This document shows, piece after piece, positions 7,879 through 16,917 of a stretch of DNA of 64,000 nucleotides. The translations under genes and the position numbers were made by a program. The stretch is taken from positions 372,001-436,000 of the forward strand of contig NZ_FTNY01000001.1 of the NCBI RefSeq assembly GCF_900156575.1, written 5' to 3'. The notes beneath the pieces are model-generated. The model was not told where the DNA came from. It saw only the letters and a list, made by a program, of their open reading frames with translations, and ran no database searches. Position 1 is the first letter of the stretch, and each line of letters opens with the position of its first letter. The DNA comes from Chryseobacterium shigense. Its GTDB lineage: Bacteria > Bacteroidota > Bacteroidia > Flavobacteriales > Weeksellaceae.

Positions 7879-9441
7879 ATGCAACATAACACCGTGTATC
7901 ATCAATGGGTTCCCCAATGGCTGAAGCTGCCTCTTTTGGTACTCGCCTTATTCCCCCATCTGATGCTCTTATCTATTTTACATTCCAACAGTGCTTTTAC
8001 GTCTTCTTTTATGGATGTAGACTCAGATGACATTCAGTATTTAATGATTTTGATGTACGGAACATTTGTAGTCACCCTTTTGGTTTTGCAGCGATTTATG
8101 GCCTATTTCAGTGTGAAATATTATATCCTGCTCATGTCTTCTATTTCGGTCATTATTCTTTATGTACTATCGGTCACCAATAATTATCAGGTTATCCTGG
8201 TGATAAGATTTCTGGAAGGAATTTTCGGATTGATGGAAGGAGCTATCTTTCTTCCGCTCATCATTGCCGAACTAAAAACAAAACACGCCAAGGTTATCGC
8301 CTATCTTTTTATGTATACTATTATGCTGACGGGAGGAACGGTGACGACTTCTTTACTGAAATCCAGCATCGAGAATTATAACTTTCAGCATATGATTCTG
8401 ATGATGGTGTATTTCCACATCTTTGTCCTGATCATTGGTATCGCTCTTTTCAATACCAATAGATTTTTTCCTAAAATGCCGCTTTATCAGCTGGATATTA
8501 CCAGTTGGTTTCTGTTATGGGCCTGTCTGCAGTCCGGAGGATACGCTATTATTTATGGCAAAAGACTGATGTGGTTTGAATCTGACACGATTATCCTGTG
8601 TCTTTTTATATGTATGCTTTCAGGAGGATTATTTATGCTTAAACAAAGGAATTCCAAAAGACCGATCTTTCATTTTGAAGTTTTCAGTTCAAAGAATGTC
8701 ATTGCAGGAATGATTCTGTTTTTTATTTTTTATCTGATCCGTTCCGGGCTGAATAATGTGTACAGCATTATGGCTACGGTCTGGAAATGGCCGTGGGACT
8801 ATATTGTCAATATTCAATACTGGAATGTAGCAGGAACTTTACTGGGGGTGATTTTATCAGGAATATGCCTGATGAGGGGCGTTTCCTCAAGAATTGTTTT
8901 CTTTACCGGATTCCTGCTGTTAGCCGTGGATTGTGCATGGTTTACTTATACTTTTTATCCTGACACTACCCTTTCTACAATCTGCCCGCCTCTGTTTTTG
9001 CAGGGAATTGCCCAGGGATTATTGTTTACCCCTTTGGTTTTCTTTTTAATTTCAGGAATGCCGGAGCAGTATGTGGCTAATGCAACAGCTTTAGGAACTA
9101 CCACCCGTTTCTGGACCACCGCGATTGGATATGCTTTAATGCAGAATCTGATGCTCTTTTTAACGTTAAAACATTCTGATACGCTAAGTTTTAATCTAAC
9201 GGATACCAATCCTGTTTTCTACGGCCAGTGGAACCAGCTGTTTGGCGCCAATCTGTCCAAACTCCCTGTCAATGAGTCTTTATCTATGACTGCCGGAGCA
9301 TTTAAAGCCAAAATAGCAGCGCAATCTATCCTTCTTTCCAATATGGAAATTTTTACCGGACTTTTCTGGCTGGCTTTGGTTACTGCATTCGCTTTATTGC
9401 TTTATCATCCTGTAAAAATTGCGGTGAGAAACATTATGTAA
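7879..9441 (+). CDS. MFS transporter, EmrB/DHA2-like multidrug exporter
   Basis: A 520-residue, strongly hydrophobic protein with roughly 14 predicted membrane segments, the number usual for the DHA2 (EmrB-like) group that works with HlyD and TolC partners. Between segments 4 and 5 is VIRFLEGIFGLMEGAIFLPL, corresponding to the conserved R-x-x-x-G region of MFS drug exporters. Placement after the TolC-like and HlyD-like genes points to a tripartite pump spanning both membranes. Substrate unknown. The first transmembrane segment starts about 15 residues after the chosen ATG, as expected for this family. Confidence 0.88.
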   Translation: MQHNTVYHQWVPQWLKLPLLVLALFPHLMLLSILHSNSAFTSSFMDVDSDDIQYLMILMYGTFVVTLLVLQRFMAYFSVKYYILLMSSISVIILYVLSVTNNYQVILVIRFLEGIFGLMEGAIFLPLIIAELKTKHAKVIAYLFMYTIMLTGGTVTTSLLKSSIENYNFQHMILMMVYFHIFVLIIGIALFNTNRFFPKMPLYQLDITSWFLLWACLQSGGYAIIYGKRLMWFESDTIILCLFICMLSGGLFMLKQRNSKRPIFHFEVFSSKNVIAGMILFFIFYLIRSGLNNVYSIMATVWKWPWDYIVNIQYWNVAGTLLGVILSGICLMRGVSSRIVFFTGFLLLAVDCAWFTYTFYPDTTLSTICPPLFLQGIAQGLLFTPLVFFLISGMPEQYVANATALGTTTRFWTTAIGYALMQNLMLFLTLKHSDTLSFNLTDTNPVFYGQWNQLFGANLSKLPVNESLSMTAGAFKAKIAAQSILLSNMEIFTGLFWLALVTAFALLLYHPVKIAVRNIM

Positions 9442-9484
9442 TTTTTAGGCCGAAAATTTGCTATAATTCAGGAAATTTGATTTT

Positions 9485-10846
9485 ATGGAAATTCAGGAAA
9501 TCGTATCGAATCAGAACGCCTTTTTCAAAACCCAGCAAACGAAGAGCCTCAAGTTCAGAAAAATGTACCTTGAAAAACTTCGGGATGTCGTTATCAAAAA
9601 TGAAGATCTTTTGTATGAGGCCATCTATCAGGATTTTGGCAAGTCGAAGTTTGATACTTTTACCACAGAACTATCCTTTGTTCTGAATGACATTGATTAT
9701 TACCTGAAGAATGTAAACTCACTCTCAAAGCCCAAAAGGGTAAGAACCAATCTGTCCAATCAAATCGGAAAAAGCAGCATCCATCCTGAACCTTTGGGCT
9801 GCGTGCTGGTTATTGGTGCCTGGAATTATCCTTACCAATTATCGCTTTCGCCTATGGTTGCCGCCTTAGCTGCGGGAAACTGTTGTATTTTAAAACCTAG
9901 TGAAATAGCCGAAAATACAATGAAAGTTATGGCAAAACTCATCAACGACAACTTTCCCTCTGAATATTTATATGTTTATGAAGGCGGAATTGACGAAACC
10001 ACAGCACTTTTAAAACTGAAATTTGACAAAATATTTTTTACAGGAAGTACAAAAGTAGGAAAGATTGTCTATAAAGCTGCAGCAGAGCATTTAACACCTG
10101 TTGTTCTTGAATTGGGTGGAAAATCTCCTGCCATCGTCACCAAAGATGCCGACCTTGAAGTGGCAGCCAAAAGAATTGTGTGGGGCAAATTTCTCAATGC
10201 CGGACAAACCTGTGTAGCTCCTGATTATCTCCTTGTAGAAGAATCCATCCATGAACAGTTTCTGGAAATGCTGAGGAAGTATATCGTAGAGTTTCAATAT
10301 GGACCTGATGCAGAACAGTACACAAGAATTATCAATCGCAGAAATTTCGATCGTCTGGTAAAACTTATCGATAAAGACAAGCTTTATTATGGAGGAAATT
10401 CAGAGGAAAAAAAATTATATATAGAACCTACCCTTCTCAATATGATCAACTGGGAAGATGAAGTGATGCAGGAAGAGATTTTCGGACCTATACTGCCTGT
10501 GATTAGCTTTACAAACTTTAATCTGGCTCTAAAAACCATTTTAGACCTGGAAAAACCACTTGCTGCTTATCTCTTCACCCGAAATTCCGAGGAAAAAGAG
10601 ACCTTTACCGCTAAACTTTCGTTTGGTGGAGGATGTATCAATGATGTGATCATGCATTTAGGTAATGAAAGACTGCCTTTTGGAGGTGTTGGAAACTCGG
10701 GGATCGGAAATTACCATGGAAAATTTGGTTTCGATGCTTTTTCTCATCAGAAATCTGTTCTTGAAAAAGCAACCTGGGGTGAGCCTAGTATTAAATATCC
10801 TCCCTATACTGAAAAGAAATTAAGCTGGATCAGGAAGCTCTTGTAA
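9485..10846 (+). CDS. NAD(P)-dependent aldehyde dehydrogenase
   Basis: The 453-residue product has all catalytic motifs of the aldehyde dehydrogenase superfamily: cofactor region GAWNYPYQL with KPSEIAENT, the general base Glu209 in VLELGGKSP, the nucleophile Cys243 in NAGQTCVAP, and the EEIFGP motif near residue 335. Its short length and lack of an N-terminal extension resemble class 3 (medium or long-chain fatty aldehyde) enzymes. It probably oxidises aliphatic aldehydes to acids in the cytoplasm. It starts 43 bases after the MFS gene but shows no functional link with it. A terminator shared with the convergent thioredoxin gene follows. Confidence 0.93.
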   Translation: MEIQEIVSNQNAFFKTQQTKSLKFRKMYLEKLRDVVIKNEDLLYEAIYQDFGKSKFDTFTTELSFVLNDIDYYLKNVNSLSKPKRVRTNLSNQIGKSSIHPEPLGCVLVIGAWNYPYQLSLSPMVAALAAGNCCILKPSEIAENTMKVMAKLINDNFPSEYLYVYEGGIDETTALLKLKFDKIFFTGSTKVGKIVYKAAAEHLTPVVLELGGKSPAIVTKDADLEVAAKRIVWGKFLNAGQTCVAPDYLLVEESIHEQFLEMLRKYIVEFQYGPDAEQYTRIINRRNFDRLVKLIDKDKLYYGGNSEEKKLYIEPTLLNMINWEDEVMQEEIFGPILPVISFTNFNLALKTILDLEKPLAAYLFTRNSEEKETFTAKLSFGGGCINDVIMHLGNERLPFGGVGNSGIGNYHGKFGFDAFSHQKSVLEKATWGEPSIKYPPYTEKKLSWIRKLL

Positions 10847-10850
10847 ATAA

Positions 10851-10875
10851 AAAACCGGGAATATATCCCGGTTTT
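10851..10875. terminator. Bidirectional terminator
   Basis: Perfect 10-bp stem (10851-10860 with 10866-10875), A-rich on one side and T-rich on the other, between two convergent genes. Confidence 0.85.
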
Positions 10876-10880
10876 AACTT

Positions 10881-11453
10881 TTATGATTTAGGCGCCCATT
10901 CATTAAAGAATTCCTGTACCTTTTCTTTACTGTACCCTTTTCCCTCTTCAAGCACTGAACTGTCTTTAAGAACATGAACTACTTTGCCGTTTTTATCTAA
11001 AACAATGAAAAACGGATAACCGAGCTTTTCTTTGATATCTACATATTGGCTAAAAACCTTCTCATTTTTATTCTCAGGTGAATAATTCAGGTGGTAATAC
11101 AAATAGTTTTTATCCACTGTTTCTTTTAATTCCGGAGTATTCTGTACAAAATTATTAAAACGGAGACACCAGATACACCAGTTTCCACCAGCCTGAATGA
11201 TAATATTCTTACCTTCTTTTTTAGCCTGGCCTACCAGCTTTTTAATATCAGCGGCTGCATTAGCTTTAGGATTGTATGGTTTGGGAAGCTTAGCCTTTTC
11301 TTCACCAGCTTTTTTCTTTGCATCCAGTTCTGCATGATCCGTTTTTACCAGAAGCGCGTTATCCTGCTTTCTTTCTGCCGGCTGATTTTTGGTTTCCTGT
11401 GAAAATGCAAATACACTTAATCCCAGAAAGGCTATGATCGACAATTTTTTCAT
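10881..11453 (-). CDS. Secreted thioredoxin-like protein with CIWC motif
   Basis: The 190-residue protein begins with a cleavable signal (MKKLSIIAFLGLSVFAFSQ). After a Lys-rich linker (about residues 35-65) comes a thioredoxin fold with the redox pair Cys93 and Cys96 in NWCIWC, and VDIKEKLGYPFFIVLDKNGK, which contains the cis-Pro segment. It is most like periplasmic thioredoxin_7-type proteins that reduce or isomerise disulfides. The gene is convergent with the aldehyde dehydrogenase and divergent from the acyltransferase, so it is probably monocistronic. Redox partner unknown. Confidence 0.88.
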   Translation of the reverse strand: MKKLSIIAFLGLSVFAFSQETKNQPAERKQDNALLVKTDHAELDAKKKAGEEKAKLPKPYNPKANAAADIKKLVGQAKKEGKNIIIQAGGNWCIWCLRFNNFVQNTPELKETVDKNYLYYHLNYSPENKNEKVFSQYVDIKEKLGYPFFIVLDKNGKVVHVLKDSSVLEEGKGYSKEKVQEFFNEWAPKS

Positions 11454-11517
11454 AACATAAAAATAAAAAAAATAATACTTATTACAAGCAAAAATAGAAC
11501 CATAATTTTATTATCGC

Positions 11518-11525
11518 TAAATTTG
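11518..11525 (+). promoter_or_regulatory. -7 element of acyltransferase-glycosyltransferase operon
   Basis: TAAATTTG matches TAnnTTTG and ends 8 bases before the ATG at 11534, so the transcript would have almost no leader. No TTG box at the expected distance. Confidence 0.5.
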
Positions 11526-11533
11526 CATGTTTT

Positions 11534-12418
11534 ATGAATTTCTTAATCAAAATATTATATTTAATTTCTAAACTTCCGCTTAAAGTATTGTATATTTTTT
11601 CGGACGTTATGTTCTTTCTAAATTATTATTTGGTAGGATATAGAAAAAAAGTGATCACTCAAAATTTACGAAAATCTTTTCCTGAAAAGTCAGAAAAAGA
11701 AATTGCCGTGATAAGAAAGAAATTTTACGAAAATTTCTCAGATTATCTGGTAGAAACCATCAAATCTTTCAGTATTTCCGAAACGGAATCCCGAGTGAGA
11801 ATGCAGCACATCAATCAGGAAGTGTTTCATGAAGCTAAAGCGGAGGGCAAAAATATTATTATGCTTGCCGGACATGTCTTTAACTGGGAATGGATCAATG
11901 CTCTGGCAAAAATTATCCCGCAGAAACACTGCCATCCGGTCTACAGAAAGGTAAACAGCGATTTCTGGGAAAACCAGATGAAGAAGGTCAGAAACAAATT
12001 TGGAAATGAAGCGCTGGAGGCCAATGAAGTGATCATGAATATTTTCAGATCTAAAAATGATGGTGAATCTGCCTATATGTTTGTAGCTGACCAAACACCG
12101 CATGTTGCCCACGTGAACTACGGACTGGAATTTTTACATCAGAAAACCCCGGCTTTTATAGGCTATGATAAACTAGCCACCAGAATGGACCTTGCCTTTA
12201 TTTATTGTGAGATGAAAAAGGTAAAACGCGGCTATTACCAGGTCAATTACCATAGAATCTACCCTGACGGTGAAAAGTTTACAGAGCATGAGGTGGTGAG
12301 AAAATTCCACAAACTTCTTGAAAATACACTGCACAAGCATCCTGATAACTATTTATGGTCACACAGAAAATGGAAATACCAGGATTCCATTAAAACGTTT
12401 GATGCTGAAAAAATATAA
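11534..12418 (+). CDS. Lysophospholipid/lipid A-type acyltransferase (LpxL/HtrB family)
   Basis: The 294-residue product has an N-terminal membrane anchor (about residues 5-35) and the acyltransferase catalytic pattern H-x4-E, with His114 and Glu119 in GHVFNWEW. This fits the LpxL/HtrB family, which adds secondary acyl chains to lipid A precursors at the inner membrane. The conserved ADQTPH segment (about residue 190) also fits. The next gene, a glycosyltransferase, begins 5 bases downstream, which supports a role in envelope lipid or polysaccharide synthesis. Acyl chain and acceptor cannot be inferred. Flavobacteria also use such enzymes for other lipids. Confidence 0.88.
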   Translation: MNFLIKILYLISKLPLKVLYIFSDVMFFLNYYLVGYRKKVITQNLRKSFPEKSEKEIAVIRKKFYENFSDYLVETIKSFSISETESRVRMQHINQEVFHEAKAEGKNIIMLAGHVFNWEWINALAKIIPQKHCHPVYRKVNSDFWENQMKKVRNKFGNEALEANEVIMNIFRSKNDGESAYMFVADQTPHVAHVNYGLEFLHQKTPAFIGYDKLATRMDLAFIYCEMKKVKRGYYQVNYHRIYPDGEKFTEHEVVRKFHKLLENTLHKHPDNYLWSHRKWKYQDSIKTFDAEKI

Positions 12419-12423
12419 TTGTG

Positions 12424-13401
12424 ATGCCTGAAAATTTAGCAGTTGTCATTTTAAACTGGAACGGTAAGAACTGGCTTGAAAAATTTCTTCCAGATGTAGT
12501 CCGTTTTTCTCAGAATGCTGACATTTATGTCATTGATAATCTTTCAAATGATGATTCTATAGATTTTATAGAGCATCAATTTCCTACCGTAAAAATCATC
12601 AGAAATGATAAAAACTATGGTTTTGCAGGAGGATACAATGAGGGTTTAAAAGAAATAAAGAACGAATATTACTGTCTTCTCAATTCTGATGTGGAAGTCA
12701 CAGAAAACTGGATCAATCCTGTTATGGATCTTTTTGAAAAAGATGCTTCCATCGCAGCTATTCAGCCTAAAGTTTTAGCGTTTAATAATAAAAAGTCCTT
12801 TGAATTTGCGGGTGCTGCCGGTGGTATGATCGATAATCTGGGCTACCCTTATTGCCGCGGCCGTATTTTTGACAGTCTTGAGGAAGATCACGGACAGTAT
12901 GATGATGAAACAGAAATTTTCTGGGCTTCGGGTTGTTGCTTTTTTATCCGTTCAAGGGATTTCTGGGCACAAAACGGCTTTGATGAGAGATTTTTTGCCC
13001 ATCAGGAAGAGATTGATCTTTGCTGGAGACTGATTAACTCAGGGAAGAAAATTTTCTACACCGGAAAATCCAAGATCTATCATGTAGGCGGAGGAACGTT
13101 GAATAAGCAGAGTGCTCAGAAGACTTATCTCAATATGCGAAACAATCTTTCGATGATGGTGAAAAATCTTCCTTTTCCTCAACTGATTGCGGTCATCACA
13201 TCAAGGCTTGTTTTAGATGGATTTGCGGGCATTTATTTCGGAATTAAAAATGGTTTTGCTCATTTTTGGGCCGTTTTAAAAGCACATTTTGCCTTTTATG
13301 GTCAGCTTCCGGTAACCTGGAAACTTCGTCAAAAAAATCAGAAAAATGATTTCTATCAATCGAAATGGCTTATTTTTAAACATTTTTTAGGAGGAAAGTA
13401 G
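12424..13401 (+). CDS. Family 2 glycosyltransferase
   Basis: The 325-residue product shows the GT-A fold of family 2 glycosyltransferases: VVILNWNGKNW at the N-terminus, YGFAGGYNEG, the metal/nucleotide-binding LNSDVEV (DxD-like), and a later FFAHQEEIDLCWR acceptor-side motif. Similar proteins include rhamnosyltransferases of cell-surface polysaccharides. A C-terminal hydrophobic segment (about 240-290) may hold it at the membrane. ATG 12424 was preferred to the GTG three bases upstream. It is translationally close to the acyltransferase and presumably acts in envelope glycolipid assembly. Confidence 0.9.
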   Translation: MPENLAVVILNWNGKNWLEKFLPDVVRFSQNADIYVIDNLSNDDSIDFIEHQFPTVKIIRNDKNYGFAGGYNEGLKEIKNEYYCLLNSDVEVTENWINPVMDLFEKDASIAAIQPKVLAFNNKKSFEFAGAAGGMIDNLGYPYCRGRIFDSLEEDHGQYDDETEIFWASGCCFFIRSRDFWAQNGFDERFFAHQEEIDLCWRLINSGKKIFYTGKSKIYHVGGGTLNKQSAQKTYLNMRNNLSMMVKNLPFPQLIAVITSRLVLDGFAGIYFGIKNGFAHFWAVLKAHFAFYGQLPVTWKLRQKNQKNDFYQSKWLIFKHFLGGK

Positions 13402-13684
13402 TTTCGGAATGGATAGGAATTCTTTTTTTATGAAGAATCAAAATTCTGATTTCATGACAACATATTCTAACGCTGCTTGTCAGATATCCTATATTTTGGC
13501 TTGGTCAAGATTTGGAATTGTTTAGCACGACAGAATCATTTGATTTCAGAAAAAATTTATATCTTACACTTTAATAATTTTTAGCACCAGCCTGCATATT
13601 AAACTTCAAATCATTGATTCGGGTTTATTATAAGGTCCTATCAGGTACTTATCATTCATAATTTTAAACTCATCACTCATTAAA

Positions 13685-14242
13685 ATGGATTTTTGCGCAA
13701 TAGATTTTGAAACAGCCACTCACGAAAAAAATTCAGCGTGTGAAATGGGTATTTGTGTTGTGCAGGATTCCAAAATCATTGAGACCAGAACCTGGCTTAT
13801 CAAACCTCCGAGCTTTCCTTATTTCAGCAGATTCAACATTGATGTTCATGGGATAAAGCCTGAGGATGTAAAAGATGCACCTACCTTTGATGAGATCTGG
13901 TATGAAGCTGAAGAAATGATGTACGGATCGCTAATGATTGCCCATAATGCAAGTTTTGACGCAGGTGTTTTAAGGGGCTGCTTTGAGCATTACGGGATGT
14001 TTACGCCAAAGCTGAATTACCTCTGCAGCATTCAGCTGGCCAAAAAATCATGGAACTATCTTCCTAAGTATGGTTTGAAACATCTGGCAGAACATCATCA
14101 GATCAGTCTGAATCATCATCGTGCAGGTGATGATGCTGAAGCTTGTGCCAAAATAGCCCTGTTGGCTTTTGAAAAGCTAATCATCACTCAAAACGACGAA
14201 ATACATGACTCTTTTCTAAATAAATACATAAAAAAACTATAA
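13685..14242 (+). CDS. DEDDh 3'-5' exonuclease (DNA polymerase III epsilon-like)
   Basis: A compact 185-residue exonuclease domain with all acidic motifs: Asp7 and Glu9 in IDFETAT (Exo I), HNASFDAGVL (Exo II) and HHRAGDDAEA with the His and Asp of Exo III. It lacks the tau/beta-binding extension of replicative epsilon, so it is more likely a repair or RNA-trimming nuclease than the proofreading subunit. The 283 bases before it contain nothing I can identify. The next gene starts 7 bases after the stop but is unrelated in function. Confidence 0.9.
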   Translation: MDFCAIDFETATHEKNSACEMGICVVQDSKIIETRTWLIKPPSFPYFSRFNIDVHGIKPEDVKDAPTFDEIWYEAEEMMYGSLMIAHNASFDAGVLRGCFEHYGMFTPKLNYLCSIQLAKKSWNYLPKYGLKHLAEHHQISLNHHRAGDDAEACAKIALLAFEKLIITQNDEIHDSFLNKYIKKL

Positions 14243-14249
14243 CCGGAAC

Positions 14250-14972
14250 ATGAAAAAAATTTTACTTCCAGGTGCTTTTATAGTCAGCTCTTTATTTTGT
14301 GCACAAAGCTCAGAACTTACCGGTACGACCTGGAATTTAAAAAAAGTAATCCGCAATAACGTCACTTATACTCTTCCTCAGAATGGTGAGATGGGAACCC
14401 CTACTTTGAAATTCACTCCTACTCCGGGATCGTCGGGATCATCCTTCAATATGAGCAGTCCTATCTGTGGAAGCAGTGTTTGGGCTATGCTGTATCAGGC
14501 GGACATTCATACAGGTAATTTTACATTCTGGACTTATGGGATTGGAAACAACTCAACCTGTACAACATCGGAGAACATCAATTTCTTCGGACAGTATTCT
14601 AATTATTTTGCCTTCCATTCAGAAACGCATAATTACGAAATCACTTATTCCGGAACTACCAAAAATTTAGTGCTTACCAATAATCTCGGAGATAAAGCTT
14701 TTTATGAAAGCGGATCTTTAGCAACCCATGAATCTCTATTAAATAATAATGCGGCTATAAAAGTATATCCTAATCCTGTTAAAGATAATTTCCTTGAAAT
14801 AAAAGGTCTTGAACGTATTGAATGGACAAAGATTTATGATTCTGAGGGAAGACTCATTCGGCACCATTCATCTGATTCTAAAATAGACGTTTCGGGTCTT
14901 TCAACAGGAGGATATGTTCTGGAAGTCAAATCTCAGAAAGGCTTAAGCAGGCATAAATTCATCAGAGAGTAA
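14250..14972 (+). CDS. Secreted META-like protein with type IX sorting domain
   Basis: A signal peptide (MKKILLPGAFIVSSLFCAQS) leads into a domain resembling META/HslJ (LTGTTWNLKKVIRNN at residues about 24-38). The last 75 residues (from IKVYPNPVKDN) form a type A Por secretion C-terminal sorting domain, with the SGLSTGGYVLEV strand pattern. Such domains direct export through the type IX secretion system and cleavage at the cell surface. The function of the secreted part is unknown. Confidence 0.87.
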   Translation: MKKILLPGAFIVSSLFCAQSSELTGTTWNLKKVIRNNVTYTLPQNGEMGTPTLKFTPTPGSSGSSFNMSSPICGSSVWAMLYQADIHTGNFTFWTYGIGNNSTCTTSENINFFGQYSNYFAFHSETHNYEITYSGTTKNLVLTNNLGDKAFYESGSLATHESLLNNNAAIKVYPNPVKDNFLEIKGLERIEWTKIYDSEGRLIRHHSSDSKIDVSGLSTGGYVLEVKSQKGLSRHKFIRE

Positions 14973-15026
14973 TAATATAAATTTACGATAAGTCATTTTT
15001 TTAATAAAAGGAAGCCTTATCATGAA

Positions 15027-15109
15027 AAGGAGGAAGCTAGTGAGATCAGAGCAACAACCGAAATTGCTTTCCTTTTTACCGATATATCAACTTCTGTAGC
15101 TTCCTTCTT
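15027..15109. repeat. Imperfect inverted repeat, possibly a dispersed element
   Basis: AAGGAGGAAGCTA (15027-15039) pairs with TAGCTTCCTTCTT (15097-15109) with one mismatch. The 57-base loop has no open frame. The motif resembles intergenic repeats of Chryseobacterium, but no second copy is in this window. Confidence 0.4.
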
Positions 15110-15150
15110 CCCTTATGATTCAACCGTATTGTTTCGAGCCCTGAGTCAGG

Positions 15151-15540
15151 TTAATTGCTTAACACTTCAGACAGCAAATTAAACTTTGGAATATCTATTT
15201 CAAAGGTTTCCTGGGTGTTCATGTTTTTAACGAGATATTTTCCGCTCATATTTCCTACGCCGGACCGAAGCATCACATTGGAGAAATAAGCAAAATTATC
15301 GCCTGTTGGGATCTCTGGGGTCAATCCTATCACCCCATCGCCTATAATCTCAGTATATCCAAACCCTACGTCGAAGATCAGCCATTTTCTTTTAATTACT
15401 TTAATCGGAAAACTACCGTCGTTTTCTATCGTAATATTATACTTGAAGACGTAACGGTTTTCAGATGGATAACTGTTTTTACTATCATATTCAGGGATTA
15501 CTGAAACTTTGATATTGGAAGTCATTTTTGAGAACATCAT
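15151..15540 (-). CDS. apaG: ApaG-domain protein
   Basis: The 129-residue product is a single ApaG fibronectin-III-like domain: KYNITIENDGSFPIKVIKRK, then VGFGYTEIIGDGVIGLTPEI and YFSNVMLRSGVGNMSGKY. The GVIGLTPEIPTG stretch corresponds to the conserved G-x-G-V-V-G-x-x-P of the family. ApaG in proteobacteria is tied to Co/Mg resistance, but its molecular role is unsettled. Three in-frame ATGs lie within the first six codons; the first is reported. It ends a region convergent with the T9SS protein and precedes odhB by 80 bases on the same strand. Confidence 0.88.
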   Translation of the reverse strand: MMFSKMTSNIKVSVIPEYDSKNSYPSENRYVFKYNITIENDGSFPIKVIKRKWLIFDVGFGYTEIIGDGVIGLTPEIPTGDNFAYFSNVMLRSGVGNMSGKYLVKNMNTQETFEIDIPKFNLLSEVLSN

Positions 15541-15620
15541 CTTAGTATTTTCTTAATAAATACAAAAATCTCGCCTTTTTTAAGGCGAGATCGTAAGTTA
15601 TATTATAATTTTATTAAAAT

Positions 15621-16877
15621 CTATAATCCAAGGCCTTTTCTTTCGTCACCTCCCATTAATATTTCAACAGGATTGTCGATACCTTCTTTTACCGCTACAA
15701 GGAATCCTACAGACTCTTTTCCGTCGATAATTCTGTGGTCATAAGACATTGCTACATACATCATTGGTCTGATCACCACTTGTCCGTCAACCGCTACCGG
15801 TCTCTGAATAATATTATGCATTCCTAAGATAGCAGACTGTGGCGGGTTGATGATTGGGGTAGACAACATCGATCCGAAAGTACCGCCGTTGGTAATGGTA
15901 AATGTACCTCCCGTCATTTCATCAACTGTAATTTTACCGTCTCTTACTTTGGTAGCAAGATCTTTGATGTTCGCTTCTACTCCGCTGAAAGACATGTTTT
16001 CTGCATTTCTCAATACAGGAACCATCAATCCTTTAGGGCCTGAAACTGCAATTGAAATATCGCAGAAATCATAATTGATTTTAAAATCTCCGTCAATTGA
16101 TGCATTCACATCAGGATACATTTGTAATGCTCTTGTCACCGCTTTTGTAAAGAAAGACATAAATCCTAGTCCTACTCCATGCTTCTGAGCAAATTCTTCT
16201 TTATATAATTTTCTTAGTCTGAAGATTTCAGACATATCCACTTCGTTGAAAGTAGTTAACATTGCTGTTTCGTTCTTTACAGCAACCAATCTTGAAGCGA
16301 TTTTTCTTCTTAGAACTGAAAGTTTAGTGGTAGTCGTTGTACGAGCACCTGTTGCAGTAGAAGGAGTTCCTCCTAAAGCAGGAACTGCAGCCAATTCTGC
16401 ATCTGTTTTAGTGATTCTTCCGTCTCTTCCGCTTCCTGAAACCTGTCCAGACTGAATTCCTTTCTCGTCAAGGATTTTTTTAGCTGCAGGAGATGGAGCT
16501 CCCGTTGCATAAGTTTGTGGAGCAGATACCGGAGCAGCTGGTTTTGGAGCTTCCTGTTTAGCCGGTTCAGCAGCTTTCGGAGCCTCTTCCTGTTTTGGAG
16601 CTTCAGCAGCTGGAGCACTTCCGCCTGCAGGTTTAGCAGCATCCACATCAATTAAACAAACTACCTGACCAACCTGTACTACATCCCCCTCTTCTGCTTT
16701 TAATGTAATGATTCCGCTTTGTTCCGCTGGCAATTCAAGAGTTGCTTTATCTGAGTCTACTTCTGCGATAGGCTGATCTTTTTCTACATAATCACCATCT
16801 TTCACAAGCCAAGTTGCAATTTCAACTTCTGTAATGGATTCTCCCGGTGAAGGAACTTTCATTTCTAAAACTGACAT
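15621..16877 (-). CDS. odhB: 2-oxoglutarate dehydrogenase E2 (dihydrolipoyl succinyltransferase)
   Basis: Domains in order over 418 residues: a lipoyl domain with the lipoylated Lys44 in [12 protein letters not shown], an Ala/Pro/Lys-rich linker (about 80-125), a peripheral subunit-binding domain ([17 protein letters not shown]), and the catalytic domain with SYDHRIIDG near the C-terminus. The pairing with sucA, 40 bases upstream on the same strand, identifies it as the E2 of the TCA cycle 2-oxoglutarate complex. No E3 gene is in the window. It converts succinyl-dihydrolipoate to succinyl-CoA. Confidence 0.96.
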   Translation of the reverse strand: MSVLEMKVPSPGESITEVEIATWLVKDGDYVEKDQPIAEVDSDKATLELPAEQSGIITLKAEEGDVVQVGQVVCLIDVDAAKPAGGSAPAAEAPKQEEAPKAAEPAKQEAPKPAAPVSAPQTYATGAPSPAAKKILDEKGIQSGQVSGSGRDGRITKTDAELAAVPALGGTPSTATGARTTTTTKLSVLRRKIASRLVAVKNETAMLTTFNEVDMSEIFRLRKLYKEEFAQKHGVGLGFMSFFTKAVTRALQMYPDVNASIDGDFKINYDFCDISIAVSGPKGLMVPVLRNAENMSFSGVEANIKDLATKVRDGKITVDEMTGGTFTITNGGTFGSMLSTPIINPPQSAILGMHNIIQRPVAVDGQVVIRPMMYVAMSYDHRIIDGKESVGFLVAVKEGIDNPVEILMGGDERKGLGL

Positions 16878-16917
16878 ATTGAGTATTTTTTATTTTTTAA
16901 TTGGGTATTATTCTTAA

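Noticed and set aside
7742..7924. 60-codon frame before the MFS gene
   Set aside because: Overlaps the MFS start, is compositionally biased and has no domain.
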